A stretch of 64,000 nt of DNA from Maritimibacter alkaliphilus (GTDB taxonomy: Bacteria; Pseudomonadota; Alphaproteobacteria; Rhodobacterales; Rhodobacteraceae), in contig NZ_JAHVIT010000006.1 of assembly GCF_019801605.1 (NCBI RefSeq), positions 108,078 through 172,077 on the forward strand, in the 5' to 3' direction. The position numbers and the translations under genes were made by a program. Shown piece after piece: positions 18,033-29,009 of this stretch (the stretch's first letter is position 1; every line of letters begins with the position of its first letter). The notes beneath the pieces are model-generated. The model was given only the letters and a program-made list of their open reading frames with translations, made no database searches and had not been told where the DNA came from.

Positions 18033-18884
18033 TCAGAACCCGAACAGCGCCGCAGGCGTGTCGCGGACGGTGCGGATCATCACCTCTTCGTCCAGCCACC
18101 CCAGAACCGTATCGGTCAGAGCCCCGTCATCGGGATACTCCGCCGCGGTCTTGGCCAGATTGTGCGGCCAGTTGGTGCCCCAGATCAGCCGGTCAGGCGC
18201 ATGGGCGGCCATGGCACGGGTCATGGCGGCGATGTCGGCGTAGTCCGGGCCGCCGGTCAGCGAGCTTTCGTAGCAGCCCGCCAGCTTGTACCAGCACCGG
18301 CCCCCGTCAAGCAGGCGGCGCACCGCGTCGGCCTGAGGGCTGTCGGGCGCGGCACCCTTGAAGAACTTGCCGTGGTGATCGAGGATCCAGCGGCTTTTCA
18401 GCCCTGCGAGGCGCTCTTCATGCTCAAGGATATCCGAGCCGTCAAATTGCACCGCCAGCACCCAGTCGCGGGCGGCGGCCTTGGCATCGACCTCCTCCAA
18501 CTGCGACAGGCCGACGGCACCGCCCGGCAGGTCCATGATCCGTGCGCCCACGATGCCTGCCGCGGACAGGCGGTCCAGCTCGGCCTCTGAGGTGTCACGG
18601 TCGATCACGGCCACGCCGCGCGCCCGCTCGCCCAACGCCGCGAGACAGGCCAGCAGGCAGGAATTGTCGCCCTGCTGCGCGTTGCCTTGGGTGACCACGA
18701 CGCGGGAAATGCCGATCCACTTGGCCATTTGCAGGTACATGTCCGGCGTGGGCAGCGGGTCCGGCGGATTACCGGGGCCACCGGGCAGGGCCGGAAAGCC
18801 CGGCATGTATATATGGCACTGGGTGTCGATGGCGCCCTCGGGCAGGCGGATGGCGGGCGGGGCGCCGGTCAGTTTACGGTCCAT
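18033..18884 (-). CDS. gli: D-galactarolactone isomerase (amidohydrolase superfamily)
   Basis: A 283-residue TIM-barrel protein of the amidohydrolase-2 group, with the metal or active-site motif DTQCHIY near the N-terminus, WILDHHGKFF in the middle and WGTNWPHNL near the C-terminus. In Agrobacterium the equivalent enzyme (GLI) interconverts the galactaro 1,5- and 1,4-lactones between uronate dehydrogenase and Gci. The neighbours here are exactly those genes: gci starts 2 bases before it in the operon, followed upstream by kdgD, and udh lies in the divergent unit. The call relies on that context as well as on fold. On sequence alone, 2-pyrone-4,6-dicarboxylate lactonase relatives are possible. 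Confidence 0.82.
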   Translation of the reverse strand: MDRKLTGAPPAIRLPEGAIDTQCHIYMPGFPALPGGPGNPPDPLPTPDMYLQMAKWIGISRVVVTQGNAQQGDNSCLLACLAALGERARGVAVIDRDTSEAELDRLSAAGIVGARIMDLPGGAVGLSQLEEVDAKAAARDWVLAVQFDGSDILEHEERLAGLKSRWILDHHGKFFKGAAPDSPQADAVRRLLDGGRCWYKLAGCYESSLTGGPDYADIAAMTRAMAAHAPDRLIWGTNWPHNLAKTAAEYPDDGALTDTVLGWLDEEVMIRTVRDTPAALFGF

Positions 18885-18886
18885 GC

Positions 18887-20997
<2,111 letters not shown>

Positions 20998-21001
20998 AAT
21001 T

Positions 21002-21733
21002 TCAGGAATTGCGCAGCAGGTTCCTGTAGCGCTGCTGACTTCCCTTAAGGTGATCCCGCATGGCATCGCGCGCCGCGTCGGCGTCACCTGCTGCAATGGC
21101 ATCGGCAATCGCGCGGTGCTCGGTCGAGATCATGTTGATATAGGCATCGGGACTGCGCGGCCCGTTCGCGGTCTGCAAGGCCGAGCGGGGGATGACAGTT
21201 TGCCCCATGAGATCGAGGAATTCCGCGAATCGCGGATTGTTGGCCGCGACCGCGATGGCGCGGTGCAGTCGGAAGTCGGCCTCGGTCGTGGGTTGCCCTT
21301 GTTGGGCAAGGCGGCGAATCTCGGCCTCTGCCTCGTAGATCTCTTCTTCCTGCGCTGGGGACCGACGGACCGCGGCAAGAGCGGCGGCCTCCATCTCGAC
21401 CGCCGTGCGCAGCTCAAGCACCTCGATTATCGAGGAAATCTTGTCCACATCTATGACGTGGAAGGGGCGCTGGACGCTGCTTGCGGGCTCCAGCACGAAA
21501 ACACCCGCGCCCTGGCGGGGCTCCACCAGCCCATCGGCACGCAGGGCCGCGATCGCCTCCCGGACGACGGTGCGCGAGACCGAGAAGGCCTCGGTCAGCT
21601 GGGCCTCCGAGGGCAGGCGGTCCCCGACGTCGAATTCCCCCTTCTCGATGCGCCCGCGCAGCCCGGCGGCCACTTCGGACACCAGATTGCGCCTGCCGCG
21701 CGCCGAGGGTCTTTTCTGCGGGGTCTCTGCCAT
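21002..21733 (-). CDS. GntR family regulator, FadR subfamily (FCD domain)
   Basis: A 243-residue regulator with an N-terminal winged helix (about residues 15-80, including LPSEAQLTEAFSVSRTVVREAIAALRADGLVEPRQGAGVFV). The C-terminal FCD ligand domain carries metal-site histidines in DFRLHRAI and STEHRAI. It lies between the kdgD operon (same strand, downstream) and the divergent TRAP operon. It is the obvious local repressor of uronate use, responding to a pathway intermediate (inference). Confidence 0.88.
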   Translation of the reverse strand: MAETPQKRPSARGRRNLVSEVAAGLRGRIEKGEFDVGDRLPSEAQLTEAFSVSRTVVREAIAALRADGLVEPRQGAGVFVLEPASSVQRPFHVIDVDKISSIIEVLELRTAVEMEAAALAAVRRSPAQEEEIYEAEAEIRRLAQQGQPTTEADFRLHRAIAVAANNPRFAEFLDLMGQTVIPRSALQTANGPRSPDAYINMISTEHRAIADAIAAGDADAARDAMRDHLKGSQQRYRNLLRNS

Positions 21734-21796
21734 GGGATCATCCTTCTGTCAGGGAGCATAAGCTCAATCCTGGCCGATTTGTCAAACGCACACCAA

Positions 21797-21816
21797 ATAC
21801 ATCATATGTATTGACA
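21797..21816 (+). promoter_or_regulatory. Operator and -35 region of the uronate TRAP operon
   Basis: A perfect inverted repeat ATACAT-CAT-ATGTAT (21797-21811) overlaps TTGACA (21811-21816). CATCATA inside it recurs upstream of kdgD. Further on, GTCGTATGAT (21821-21830) resembles the CTTGTATGATG seen at 20987-20997. This is a likely GntR-regulated divergent promoter; the -10 (near 21835) is weak. Confidence 0.45.
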
Positions 21817-21884
21817 GCTTGTCGTATGATTATCCATACCATGTGCATCGGCGGGCAAACCGCCAGATGATTGGGAGGATGACT

Positions 21885-22859
21885 ATGACTTTTACCCGGA
21901 TCGCCCTTTGCGGCGCCATCGCGGCCCTGACGGCTGTTCCTGCCTTTGCCGAGACTTGGCGCGGCTGGAACATTCACCCCGAGGATTACCCGAACTCCAT
22001 CGCGCTTGAGAGCTTTGCGAAGGAGGTGGCCGAGAAGACCGAGGGTCGGATCGAGCCGCAGGTCTATCACAACGCGGTTCTGGGCGATCAGCCCGACGCC
22101 ATCGAACAGGTCCGCAACGGCGGGCTGGACTTCGCGAATTTCAACATGGGCCCCATGGGCCAGATCGTGCCGGCGACCAACGTGCTGTCGCTGCCGTTCA
22201 TCTTCCGGGACGTGGACCAGATGCACGTCGTCATGGACGGCGAGATCGGCCAGCGGTTCTCGGATGCCCTGTCCGAGGAAGGCCTCGTGGCGCTGTCCTG
22301 GTTCGACAGCGGCTCGCGGTCCTTCTACAACACCAAGCACGCGATCGAGACGCCCGAAGACGTCAAGGGCATGAAATTCCGCGTGATGAACAACGATCTC
22401 TACGTGCAGATGGTCGACCAGCTGGGCGGCAACGCGACGCCGATGGCCTATGGTGAAGTCTATCAGTCGCTGAAGACCGGCGTGATCGACGGGGCGGAAA
22501 ACAACTATCCGTCCTACGACAGCTCGAACCACTTCGAGGTGGCCAAGTACTACTCGATCACCAACCACCTGATCATTCCCGAGTGCCTCTGCGTGTCCAC
22601 CGCAACGTGGGAGGGCCTCTCGGACGAGGACAAGGCCATCGTCAAGGAGGCTGCCGTCCATGCCGCCGAAGAGCAGCGCGAGTTGTGGGCAGACCGCGAG
22701 ATGAAGAGCCGCGAGAAGGTTGAAGCGGCCGGCTCGATGGTCAACGAGGTCAAGGACCCGGCCGCCTTCCAGAGCGCCATGGCCCCGGTCTACGAGGGCT
22801 TCATCAAGGCCAACCCGGACCTTGAGAGCCTGATCAAGGACATCCAGTCCAGCAAGTGA
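21885..22859 (+). CDS. dctP: TRAP transporter substrate-binding protein, probable uronate receptor
   Basis: A 324-residue DctP-type periplasmic receptor with a clear signal peptide (MTFTRIALCGAI, cleavage near AFA-ETW). GGGAGG lies 6 bases before ATG 21885; an ATG at 21879 is too close to it. The family arginine is in MKFRVMNNDLY, and the GAENNYPSYDSSNHFEVAKYYS region is typical of hexuronate receptors in this family (family knowledge). It heads the operon with DctQ, DctM and udh, divergent from the regulator. Galacturonate or glucuronate is the expected ligand, given that udh is in the same operon. Confidence 0.9.
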   Translation: MTFTRIALCGAIAALTAVPAFAETWRGWNIHPEDYPNSIALESFAKEVAEKTEGRIEPQVYHNAVLGDQPDAIEQVRNGGLDFANFNMGPMGQIVPATNVLSLPFIFRDVDQMHVVMDGEIGQRFSDALSEEGLVALSWFDSGSRSFYNTKHAIETPEDVKGMKFRVMNNDLYVQMVDQLGGNATPMAYGEVYQSLKTGVIDGAENNYPSYDSSNHFEVAKYYSITNHLIIPECLCVSTATWEGLSDEDKAIVKEAAVHAAEEQRELWADREMKSREKVEAAGSMVNEVKDPAAFQSAMAPVYEGFIKANPDLESLIKDIQSSK

Positions 22860-22870
22860 TCCCATCCAGA

Positions 22871-22897
22871 TGCCCCGGCCAGACCACGGCCGGGGCA
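22871..22897 (+). terminator. Intra-operon terminator after the TRAP receptor
   Basis: A perfect 10-bp stem (TGCCCCGGCC, 22871-22880; GGCCGGGGCA, 22888-22897) with a 7-base loop is followed by TTTCTGTT. It stands between the receptor and the small permease. Partial termination or 3-prime-end protection here would give more receptor than permease. Confidence 0.7.
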
Positions 22898-22916
22898 TTT
22901 CTGTTCGGAGACCCGG

Positions 22917-23432
22917 ATGAATTCTGACATTTCTCCCGCGCCCCGCGACCCCGTGTTCCGGGCGCTCGACCTGACCGCGCGGCTGTGCATCACCGTTGCC
23001 GGTGTCCAACTGGTCACGTTGATCGCGATGTTCGGCTGGCTCGTCTTCGGACGCTACATCCTGAACGATACGCCCACCTGGGTGGAGCAGGCCGCGCTTC
23101 TGCTGGTGGTCTGGATCACCTTCCTGGGCGGCGCGGCCGGCGTCTGGAACAAGTCGCATCTCTCGATCGATTTCGTCCGCGAGATGATGCCGCCCGCCCT
23201 TCGCATCCCCCTGCGGTGGCTGGCCGTGATCGGCGTGCTGATCTTTGCCGGCTACCTCGCCTGGTACGGGGTCGAACTGGCCGAGAAGACATGGCGCCGC
23301 CGCATTCCGATGCTGGACATCGCCGAGGGCTGGCGGGCAGTGCCGATGGCGATCTGCGGTGCGCTCAGCTTCCTCTATTCCCTCTATCACCTCGCCATGC
23401 TGCTGCGTGGCCAAGACCCGACGGAGCACTGA
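22917..23432 (+). CDS. dctQ: TRAP transporter small permease (DctQ family)
   Basis: A 171-residue protein with four predicted membrane segments and the DctQ pattern WVEQAALLLVVWITFLGGA. It is preceded by GGAG and ends directly against the DctM start codon (stop 23430-23432, ATG 23433), implying coupled translation. It is the second component of the uronate TRAP system. Confidence 0.88.
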   Translation: MNSDISPAPRDPVFRALDLTARLCITVAGVQLVTLIAMFGWLVFGRYILNDTPTWVEQAALLLVVWITFLGGAAGVWNKSHLSIDFVREMMPPALRIPLRWLAVIGVLIFAGYLAWYGVELAEKTWRRRIPMLDIAEGWRAVPMAICGALSFLYSLYHLAMLLRGQDPTEH

Positions 23433-24710
23433 ATGGGCCTGTCCATCCTTTTCGGCATCTTCGGCCTCGGCCTGATCTCAGGCATGCCGGTTGCCTTTGC
23501 CCTTGGCCTCGCCACGGTGGCGGGCTTCCTCTACGAGGGCCTGCCGCTCTTCATCGGGTTCCAGCGGATCATGTCCGGCATCTCGGTCTTTTCGCTGCTG
23601 GCGATCCCCTTCTTCATCTTCGCAGGCGAGTTGATGATGCAGGGCGGCATCGCGGGCCGTCTTGTGCGCCTTGCGGCCTCCGCCGTGGGCAAGTCCCGGG
23701 GCGGTCTGGGTGTGGTGAACGTCGCCTCCTCCATGCTCTTCGGGGGCATCTCGGGCTCCGCCGTGGCCGATACCTCGGCGCTTGGCTCGATCCTCATGCC
23801 CGTGATGAAGGAGAAGGGCTATGACGCGGATTACGCCGTCAACGTGACCGTGACCTCCTCGGTCGCGGGTGTGGTGATCCCGCCCTCGCACAACATGATC
23901 CTCTACGCCGTCGCGGCGGGAGGCGTTTCGGTGTCGCAACTGTTCCTCGCGGGGATCGTGCCCGGCATCCTGATGTGCCTCTGCCTCGGGCTCGTCGCCT
24001 GGTACATCGCGGTCCGGCGCGGCTATCCGGCCGAGGAGTTTCCCGGCTGGCATGCCCTGGTGATCAGCTTCGCGGCCGCCTTCCCGGGCCTCCTGACCGC
24101 CGTGATCATCGTGGGCGGCGTCCTGTCGGGCGTCATGACGGTGACGGAATCCGGGGCTTTCGGCGCGATCTGGGCCATCCTCGTGACGACCTTGGTCTAC
24201 CGCGAACTCACATGGCCCCGGTTCAAGCTGGCGGTCCGCTCGGCCGTGCGGACGACCGCCCTCGTGATGATCCTCGTGGCCACGGCTTCCTCCTTTGCCT
24301 ACCTGCTGGCGCTCTACCGGGTGCCGGACAACCTGGCGGCCTTCGTCACCTCGATCTCGTCGAACCCGATCGTCATCCTTCTGCTGCTGAACCTGACGCT
24401 GCTGGTGCTGGGGATGATCATGGACATGGCCGCGCTGATCCTGATCTGCACGCCGATCTTCCTGCCGGTGGTGGTGGGGCTTGGCATGGACCCGGCGCAG
24501 TTCGGCGTCATCATGATGATGAACCTCGGCCTTGGCCTGTGCACGCCGCCGGTGGGGGCCTGCCTCTTCGTCGGCTGCGTCGTCGGCGGGATCCGCATCG
24601 AACAGGCCGTGCGTACGATCTGGCCCTTCTACGCTGCGATCTTCGTCGCGCTGATGCTGGTGACCTATGTTCCGGCCTTCTCGATGACCCTTCCCAATCT
24701 GCTGAAATAG
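23433..24710 (+). CDS. dctM: TRAP transporter large permease (DctM family)
   Basis: A 425-residue channel subunit with about 12 membrane segments. Family motifs SGSAVADTSALGSILMP and VIPPSHNMILYA are present. It starts immediately after the DctQ stop codon and is followed after 12 bases by udh, linking the transporter to uronate oxidation. Confidence 0.92.
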   Translation: MGLSILFGIFGLGLISGMPVAFALGLATVAGFLYEGLPLFIGFQRIMSGISVFSLLAIPFFIFAGELMMQGGIAGRLVRLAASAVGKSRGGLGVVNVASSMLFGGISGSAVADTSALGSILMPVMKEKGYDADYAVNVTVTSSVAGVVIPPSHNMILYAVAAGGVSVSQLFLAGIVPGILMCLCLGLVAWYIAVRRGYPAEEFPGWHALVISFAAAFPGLLTAVIIVGGVLSGVMTVTESGAFGAIWAILVTTLVYRELTWPRFKLAVRSAVRTTALVMILVATASSFAYLLALYRVPDNLAAFVTSISSNPIVILLLLNLTLLVLGMIMDMAALILICTPIFLPVVVGLGMDPAQFGVIMMMNLGLGLCTPPVGACLFVGCVVGGIRIEQAVRTIWPFYAAIFVALMLVTYVPAFSMTLPNLLK

Positions 24711-24722
24711 AAAGCTGACGGT

Positions 24723-25517
24723 ATGAAACGACTGCTCATCACCGGCGCGGCCGGAAACCTTGGACAACTCGCGCGGGCGCGCCTCACCCACATGGCCGAG
24801 GTGCTGCGCCTGTCCGACATCGCCGATCTGGGCCCCGCCGGGCCCGGCGAAGAGATCGTGACCTGCGATCTCGGGGACGCGGCTGCGGTGCACGATCTGG
24901 TCAAGGATTGCGACGGCATCCTGCACCTAGGCGGCGTCTCGGTCGAACGGACATGGGACCAGATCCAGCGCGGCAACATCACGGGGGTCTACAACCTTTA
25001 CGAGGCCGCCCGCGCCCATGGCCTGCCGCGCATCTTCTTTGCCTCGTCCAACCACGCCATCGGTTACTACCGCCAGGACGAGGTCATCGACGCCAAGGCC
25101 CCGCAGAAGCCTGACGGGCTCTACGGTGTCTCCAAGTGTTTCGGGGAGGCGATGGCCTCGCTCTATCACTCCAAGTTCGGGCAGGAGACGGCGCTGATCC
25201 GCATCGGCTCGTGTTTCGAGAAGCCACGGGACCGGCGGATGCTGGCGACATGGATGTCGCCGGATGATTTCGTCAGCCTCGTGGAATGCGTCTTCCGGGT
25301 GCCGATGCTGGGCTGCCCGGTCATCTGGGGCGTGTCCGACAATGACCAGGGCTGGTGGAACACCGAGACCGCACGCCTGATCGGCTGGCGACCCAAGGAC
25401 AACTCCGAAGCCTTCCGCGCCGAGGTCGAAGCCGCAGCCCCGTGCCCGCCGAAGGATGCGCCCGAAAGCGTCTACCAGGGCGGCAAGTTCACCTCGGAGC
25501 CGATCTACAAGGACTGA
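24723..25517 (+). CDS. udh: Uronate dehydrogenase (NAD-dependent)
   Basis: A 264-residue short-chain dehydrogenase of the extended (epimerase-like) type that oxidises D-galacturonate or D-glucuronate to the aldaro-1,5-lactone. The Rossmann glycine motif GAAGNLG is at residues 8-14 and the catalytic pair is Tyr134 and Lys138 (YGVSK). FASSNHAIGYY, GSCFEKP and GWWNTE closely resemble the Agrobacterium tumefaciens Udh sequence as I recall it. As last gene of the TRAP operon it supplies the substrate for gli and gci on the opposite strand. Confidence 0.93.
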   Translation: MKRLLITGAAGNLGQLARARLTHMAEVLRLSDIADLGPAGPGEEIVTCDLGDAAAVHDLVKDCDGILHLGGVSVERTWDQIQRGNITGVYNLYEAARAHGLPRIFFASSNHAIGYYRQDEVIDAKAPQKPDGLYGVSKCFGEAMASLYHSKFGQETALIRIGSCFEKPRDRRMLATWMSPDDFVSLVECVFRVPMLGCPVIWGVSDNDQGWWNTETARLIGWRPKDNSEAFRAEVEAAAPCPPKDAPESVYQGGKFTSEPIYKD

Positions 25518-25563
25518 GCCCGGCGTCGGCACGCCCGGGATTCACGTTCACCGTGTCACGGAC

Positions 25564-25591
25564 ATTGGCCGCGCCCCGCTGTGCGGCCAAT
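25564..25591. other. Inverted repeat downstream of udh
   Basis: ATTGGCCGC (25564-25572) and GCGGCCAAT (25583-25591) form a 9-bp stem with a 10-base loop, 46 bases after the udh stop. There is no T-run, so it may be a 3-prime mRNA end structure rather than a simple terminator. The rest of 25518-25777 shows no gene. Confidence 0.4.
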
Positions 25592-25777
25592 CCATGGGCA
25601 GGAACGGCGCGGGATGAAGTCCTGCGAAAGGCGCTCCAGCGTGGCGCGAACAACCGCGTCCCGTCGGCGGCCCGCTGCCACCCCTGAGGGGGTAGGTTAC
25701 ACCACGCGAAGCCTCGAACCAGATATGCGCGCCCATCTGTGTTAACCTGTTTCTGGATAGCAGGAGGTGGTGGCCTG

Positions 25778-26620
25778 ATGACCGCAAACAAAGCACAAGA
25801 AGACTATTGGGCTTCGCCGGCCGGCCTCAAGTGGATCGAGCACGAGCAGGCACTGGATACGGCCATGGCCGGGATGCTTGATGTTGTGCTCGATGCCGCG
25901 AGGATCGAAGAAGGTGACCGGGTCCTCGACGTGGGATGCGGCACGGGCGCCAGCACCCTCGCAACCGCAAGGCGCGCGTCTCAAGGGCATGTTGTGGGCA
26001 ACGACATCTCCAGGCCTCTCCTTGACCGTGCGCGCAGCCGATCCAGTGCGGAGGGCGTCACGAACACCTCCTTTCTGCTTGCGGATGCGCAGTCACATCC
26101 GTTCGAACAACATGCGTTCGATGTTCTGGTCTCCCGGATCGGAATGAGCTTCTTCTCCGACTCCGTTGCTGCATTTGAAAACCTCTCCAACGCACTGAAA
26201 CCAAACGGCCGCATGGCTTTCGTAGGTTGGGCCGCAGTGGATCGAAACCCTTGGTTCTACATCCCGAAGAAGGCGGCAGAAGCCCGGCTGGGCGGACTGC
26301 CGAAAGGAGATCCCCGCGCACCCGGCCCGACCGCATTTCAGGACATCGACTACGTCGTGGCGCTGATGTCCCGCGCCGGCCTCGCGACGATCGAGGCAAA
26401 ACCGGTCGAGGTCTTCCTGACCCCGCCCGGAGGCGCGTCAGGGGGTGCCCGGGCGGCAAGCCGTGTCGGACCGGCCGCCCGCATCATGAAGGCGCACCAG
26501 GGAGATGCCGCGGACGAGGCCGGAATCGAAGCCGCGGTCAGAGAGGCTTTCCTGCGCTATGAAGAGAACGGAGAGGCCCGCGTGCCCGCGTTGGTCAACC
26601 TCTTCACATGTACGACGTAG
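25778..26620 (+). CDS. Class I SAM-dependent methyltransferase
   Basis: A 280-residue protein with the SAM-binding motif I VLDVGCGTGAST (about residues 49-60) and the downstream acidic and aromatic blocks of the UbiE/class-I fold. AGGAGGTGG lies 7 bases before ATG 25778, a strong site that decides the start; the longer frame to 25739 is not needed. Codon choice is less GC-biased than in neighbouring operons (for example its opening codons), hinting at a separate origin. It has no operon partner, and the methyl acceptor is unknown. A second methyltransferase of similar size lies at 29010. Confidence 0.8.
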   Translation: MTANKAQEDYWASPAGLKWIEHEQALDTAMAGMLDVVLDAARIEEGDRVLDVGCGTGASTLATARRASQGHVVGNDISRPLLDRARSRSSAEGVTNTSFLLADAQSHPFEQHAFDVLVSRIGMSFFSDSVAAFENLSNALKPNGRMAFVGWAAVDRNPWFYIPKKAAEARLGGLPKGDPRAPGPTAFQDIDYVVALMSRAGLATIEAKPVEVFLTPPGGASGGARAASRVGPAARIMKAHQGDAADEAGIEAAVREAFLRYEENGEARVPALVNLFTCTT

Positions 26621-26930
26621 GCCCGTCCGCGCTGGTGTCTGAGCATCTCAGACGCGACCGATTCCGTCGCTTGACCCGGACCACGCGCCGGGGTCGAACG
26701 CGCGCCGCTAGATGGCCGTGGCCTTGCGCTGCCAGGCGGTGCTGACCGCATTCAGCAGGACAGGCGCAGAGTGGTCCCGGTCGAGGACGGTGACGCCCTC
26801 GCGGAGGGTCGTGGGGCATGAGATCCGTGACCTGCTCCCCTTTGACTTCGCGTTTGTCGGCAAGTTCTGTTCAGGCTTTGATGTGCTACCCGGCCCGCCC
26901 GCGGGCGGAGCGCGCCGGCCCTTGCCCCTG
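26621..26930. other. Intergenic region, no supported gene
   Basis: About 310 bases between convergent genes. On the minus strand a short frame ending at 26711 reads TVLDRDHSAPVLLNAVSTAW in a protein-like way, but it is interrupted and I cannot assign it. It could be the decayed end of an old gene. Confidence 0.4.
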
Positions 26931-27590
26931 TTACCTCGGCGCCCCGGCCCGGCGGGCCACCGCCCGTGCGCTCAGCAGGATCGCAAGGGTGAAGAAGAAG
27001 GGGATCAGAATCTCCAGGCTTTCTTCAATGACTTCAAAGCCCTCGCTGGTGCCTTCTTCGAACTGGATCCCGAAGGGCGCGAGTTTGCGCGCAATCCCGT
27101 CGATCGACTTGCTGGCCACGGCGAAAGCGAGGCCCGCCACGAAGGCGAAGGCCCAGGCCTCGCCGCTGCGCAGGGCGCGCAGCATTGGGGCGCCCCGCCG
27201 CCGAACCAGCGAGACCAGGGTCGCAACCAGCAAAGCCCAGATCCCGAGCGCGAGACCCTTCTCCCAGAGCGCGGTATCGCGGACGAATATCTTGGTGCTC
27301 AGGATCCCTTCGCTGGTGAAGGCTTTATCGAAATCGAGCTCTCGGGCAGCCATGAAGAGCAGGATCGACACGACCGACCAGAGCGGCGCCCGCGCTGTCC
27401 AGAGATAGGCCACCGTCGCCACGAGATAGCCCAGCATCGAGATCATCTCGATGCCGCCACCTTCCCGTGCAAGCGATCCGCCTTCGGGGAGCCGGGCCCA
27501 GTCGAGGCCCACGACGCAGGCCGCGACCACGAGGTAGGCGCCCATGCTGGCCGCGATGCTGGCCGGATCAGGAATGTTACGGTTGTTCAT
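26931..27590 (-). CDS. Integral membrane protein of unknown function
   Basis: A 219-residue protein with about six hydrophobic segments. Notable stretches are EMISMLGYLVATVAYL, the conserved-looking ARELDFDKAF, and a final segment rich in arginine (ARAVARRAGAPR). The start at 27590 (MNNRNIPDP) is chosen because the upstream part of the frame is not protein-like; no strong ribosome-binding site is seen. I do not recognise the family. The charged motif (RELDFDKAF) within a membrane context may be functional. It has no operon partner. Confidence 0.6.
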   Translation of the reverse strand: MNNRNIPDPASIAASMGAYLVVAACVVGLDWARLPEGGSLAREGGGIEMISMLGYLVATVAYLWTARAPLWSVVSILLFMAARELDFDKAFTSEGILSTKIFVRDTALWEKGLALGIWALLVATLVSLVRRRGAPMLRALRSGEAWAFAFVAGLAFAVASKSIDGIARKLAPFGIQFEEGTSEGFEVIEESLEILIPFFFTLAILLSARAVARRAGAPR

Positions 27591-27836
27591 GTGAGGTGTT
27601 CCAAGCTGGCTTGCGCATCCCGCATTTTCGCATAAACGCAAGGCCATCTGCAAAGGCAGGTCGGAGAGCCATGAGGCGCCAATTCGAGCCGTCGGTCAAG
27701 CAAGACGCTGCGGAATGAGCTCGGGCACGATTGTCCCCTGGCCCGGTGCAGCAGGGGATCACCGCATCGGAACCGAAAATTCGCGGCGATCCCCCGGGAT
27801 TGCCGCACTGTTCAATAGACCAAGCCATCGATGCGT

Positions 27837-28730
27837 CTACCCCTCGCGGTGTGCTTCTCCATAGTCCCGGCCGAGGGCCTCAAGCCATCGCATGAACGCC
27901 GCGACTGCCGGGCGTGGCCGCCATGGAGGTGTCACCATGAAGAACTGGTTCACGTGGTCGATCGGGATCGGCGCGACCTTCAGCGTGCCGCTGCGCAGTT
28001 GGTGCTGCACGTCGACATCGGCCTCGAGGATCACCCCGACGCCTTCCTCGGCAGCGCGGACCTTCAACGATGGGTTTCCCAGATCGAGCGTGCGGAGGGA
28101 TGCCGTCGGGAGCCCGCACCGCTCCAGAACGCTCCTCTCCCACGGTGCGTCGGCGGGAAAGAGCCACGGAATGCTGGCCCAGTCGGTGGAGGGATGATCG
28201 ACCAGGCCCGGAGAGGCGAAGGCCCGAATGGGCGAGCTCAGCAACAGCCGCGCCTCCAGCCCCGGCCAGTGACCACCCCCCGCCCGAACCGCAAGATCGA
28301 ACCCCTCCGCCACCAGGTCCACCGGCGTGTCGGACGGGGAGAACGACACTTCGATGTCGGGGTGATCGCGCCAGAACGTGGCGATCTTCGGGAAGATGAC
28401 GGCCTGTGCGAAAAGCGCCGTGGTCGTGACGCGCACAGGGCGGTTCCGGTCCCTCTCCATCAGGGCGTCCAGCCCTTCCGCGATGGCGGTGAACCCCGTG
28501 GTGAGCGCCCGGGCCAGTTCGCGGCCATCCCGTGTCAGGCTCACCCCGCGGGCCGATCTCTCCACCAGTGTTCGTCCCAGATGCTCCTCCAGAACACGCA
28601 CCTGTTGCGCGACGGCAGCAGGGGTCACGTTCAGCGACCGCGCGGCCTCGGAGAAGCTGCTGGAGCGGGCGGCTGCTTCGAACGCCCGCAGGGCGGCGAG
28701 GGAGGGGAGTTTGGTCCAGTCGATCGGCAT
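27837..28730 (-). CDS. LysR family transcriptional regulator (GcvA-like)
   Basis: A 297-residue regulator with an N-terminal helix-turn-helix (LPSLAALRAFEAAARSSSFSEAARSLNVTPAAVAQQVRVLE, about residues 8-48) and a C-terminal periplasmic-binding-like effector domain (about 95-290). The opening resembles the GcvA/AmpR subgroup. The divergent stretch 28731-29009 contains no gene I can support, so its usual divergent target seems to be missing or elsewhere. Confidence 0.87.
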   Translation of the reverse strand: MPIDWTKLPSLAALRAFEAAARSSSFSEAARSLNVTPAAVAQQVRVLEEHLGRTLVERSARGVSLTRDGRELARALTTGFTAIAEGLDALMERDRNRPVRVTTTALFAQAVIFPKIATFWRDHPDIEVSFSPSDTPVDLVAEGFDLAVRAGGGHWPGLEARLLLSSPIRAFASPGLVDHPSTDWASIPWLFPADAPWERSVLERCGLPTASLRTLDLGNPSLKVRAAEEGVGVILEADVDVQHQLRSGTLKVAPIPIDHVNQFFMVTPPWRPRPAVAAFMRWLEALGRDYGEAHREG

Positions 28731-29009
28731 GCTGGTACCTCATCTATCAGCCGGGCATTTTTGCTGACTCCGAGAGTCACTGGTCTCATGCGAGGATTTC
28801 AATGAGAAATGCAGCATCAGAGGATCTGGATCATGCTCTCTCCGAACACGGACCTTCTACGCACGGTATCACCTTATGAGGCAAGCGGCCGTCCCCGTCC
28901 CGGCCACCCGCGGACAGTGGGTCCGGGCGCCCGCTGGAGCGGGACGTGGCTGACGAAGACGATCCGGCCTCTGGCCCTGCTGCTTCGCAACGTCTTCGCC
29001 GATCTGCCG

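Noticed and set aside
26604..26819. Small minus-strand frame near 26.7 kb
   Set aside because: A protein-like stretch exists in another frame, but it is interrupted and unrecognised, so no gene is claimed.
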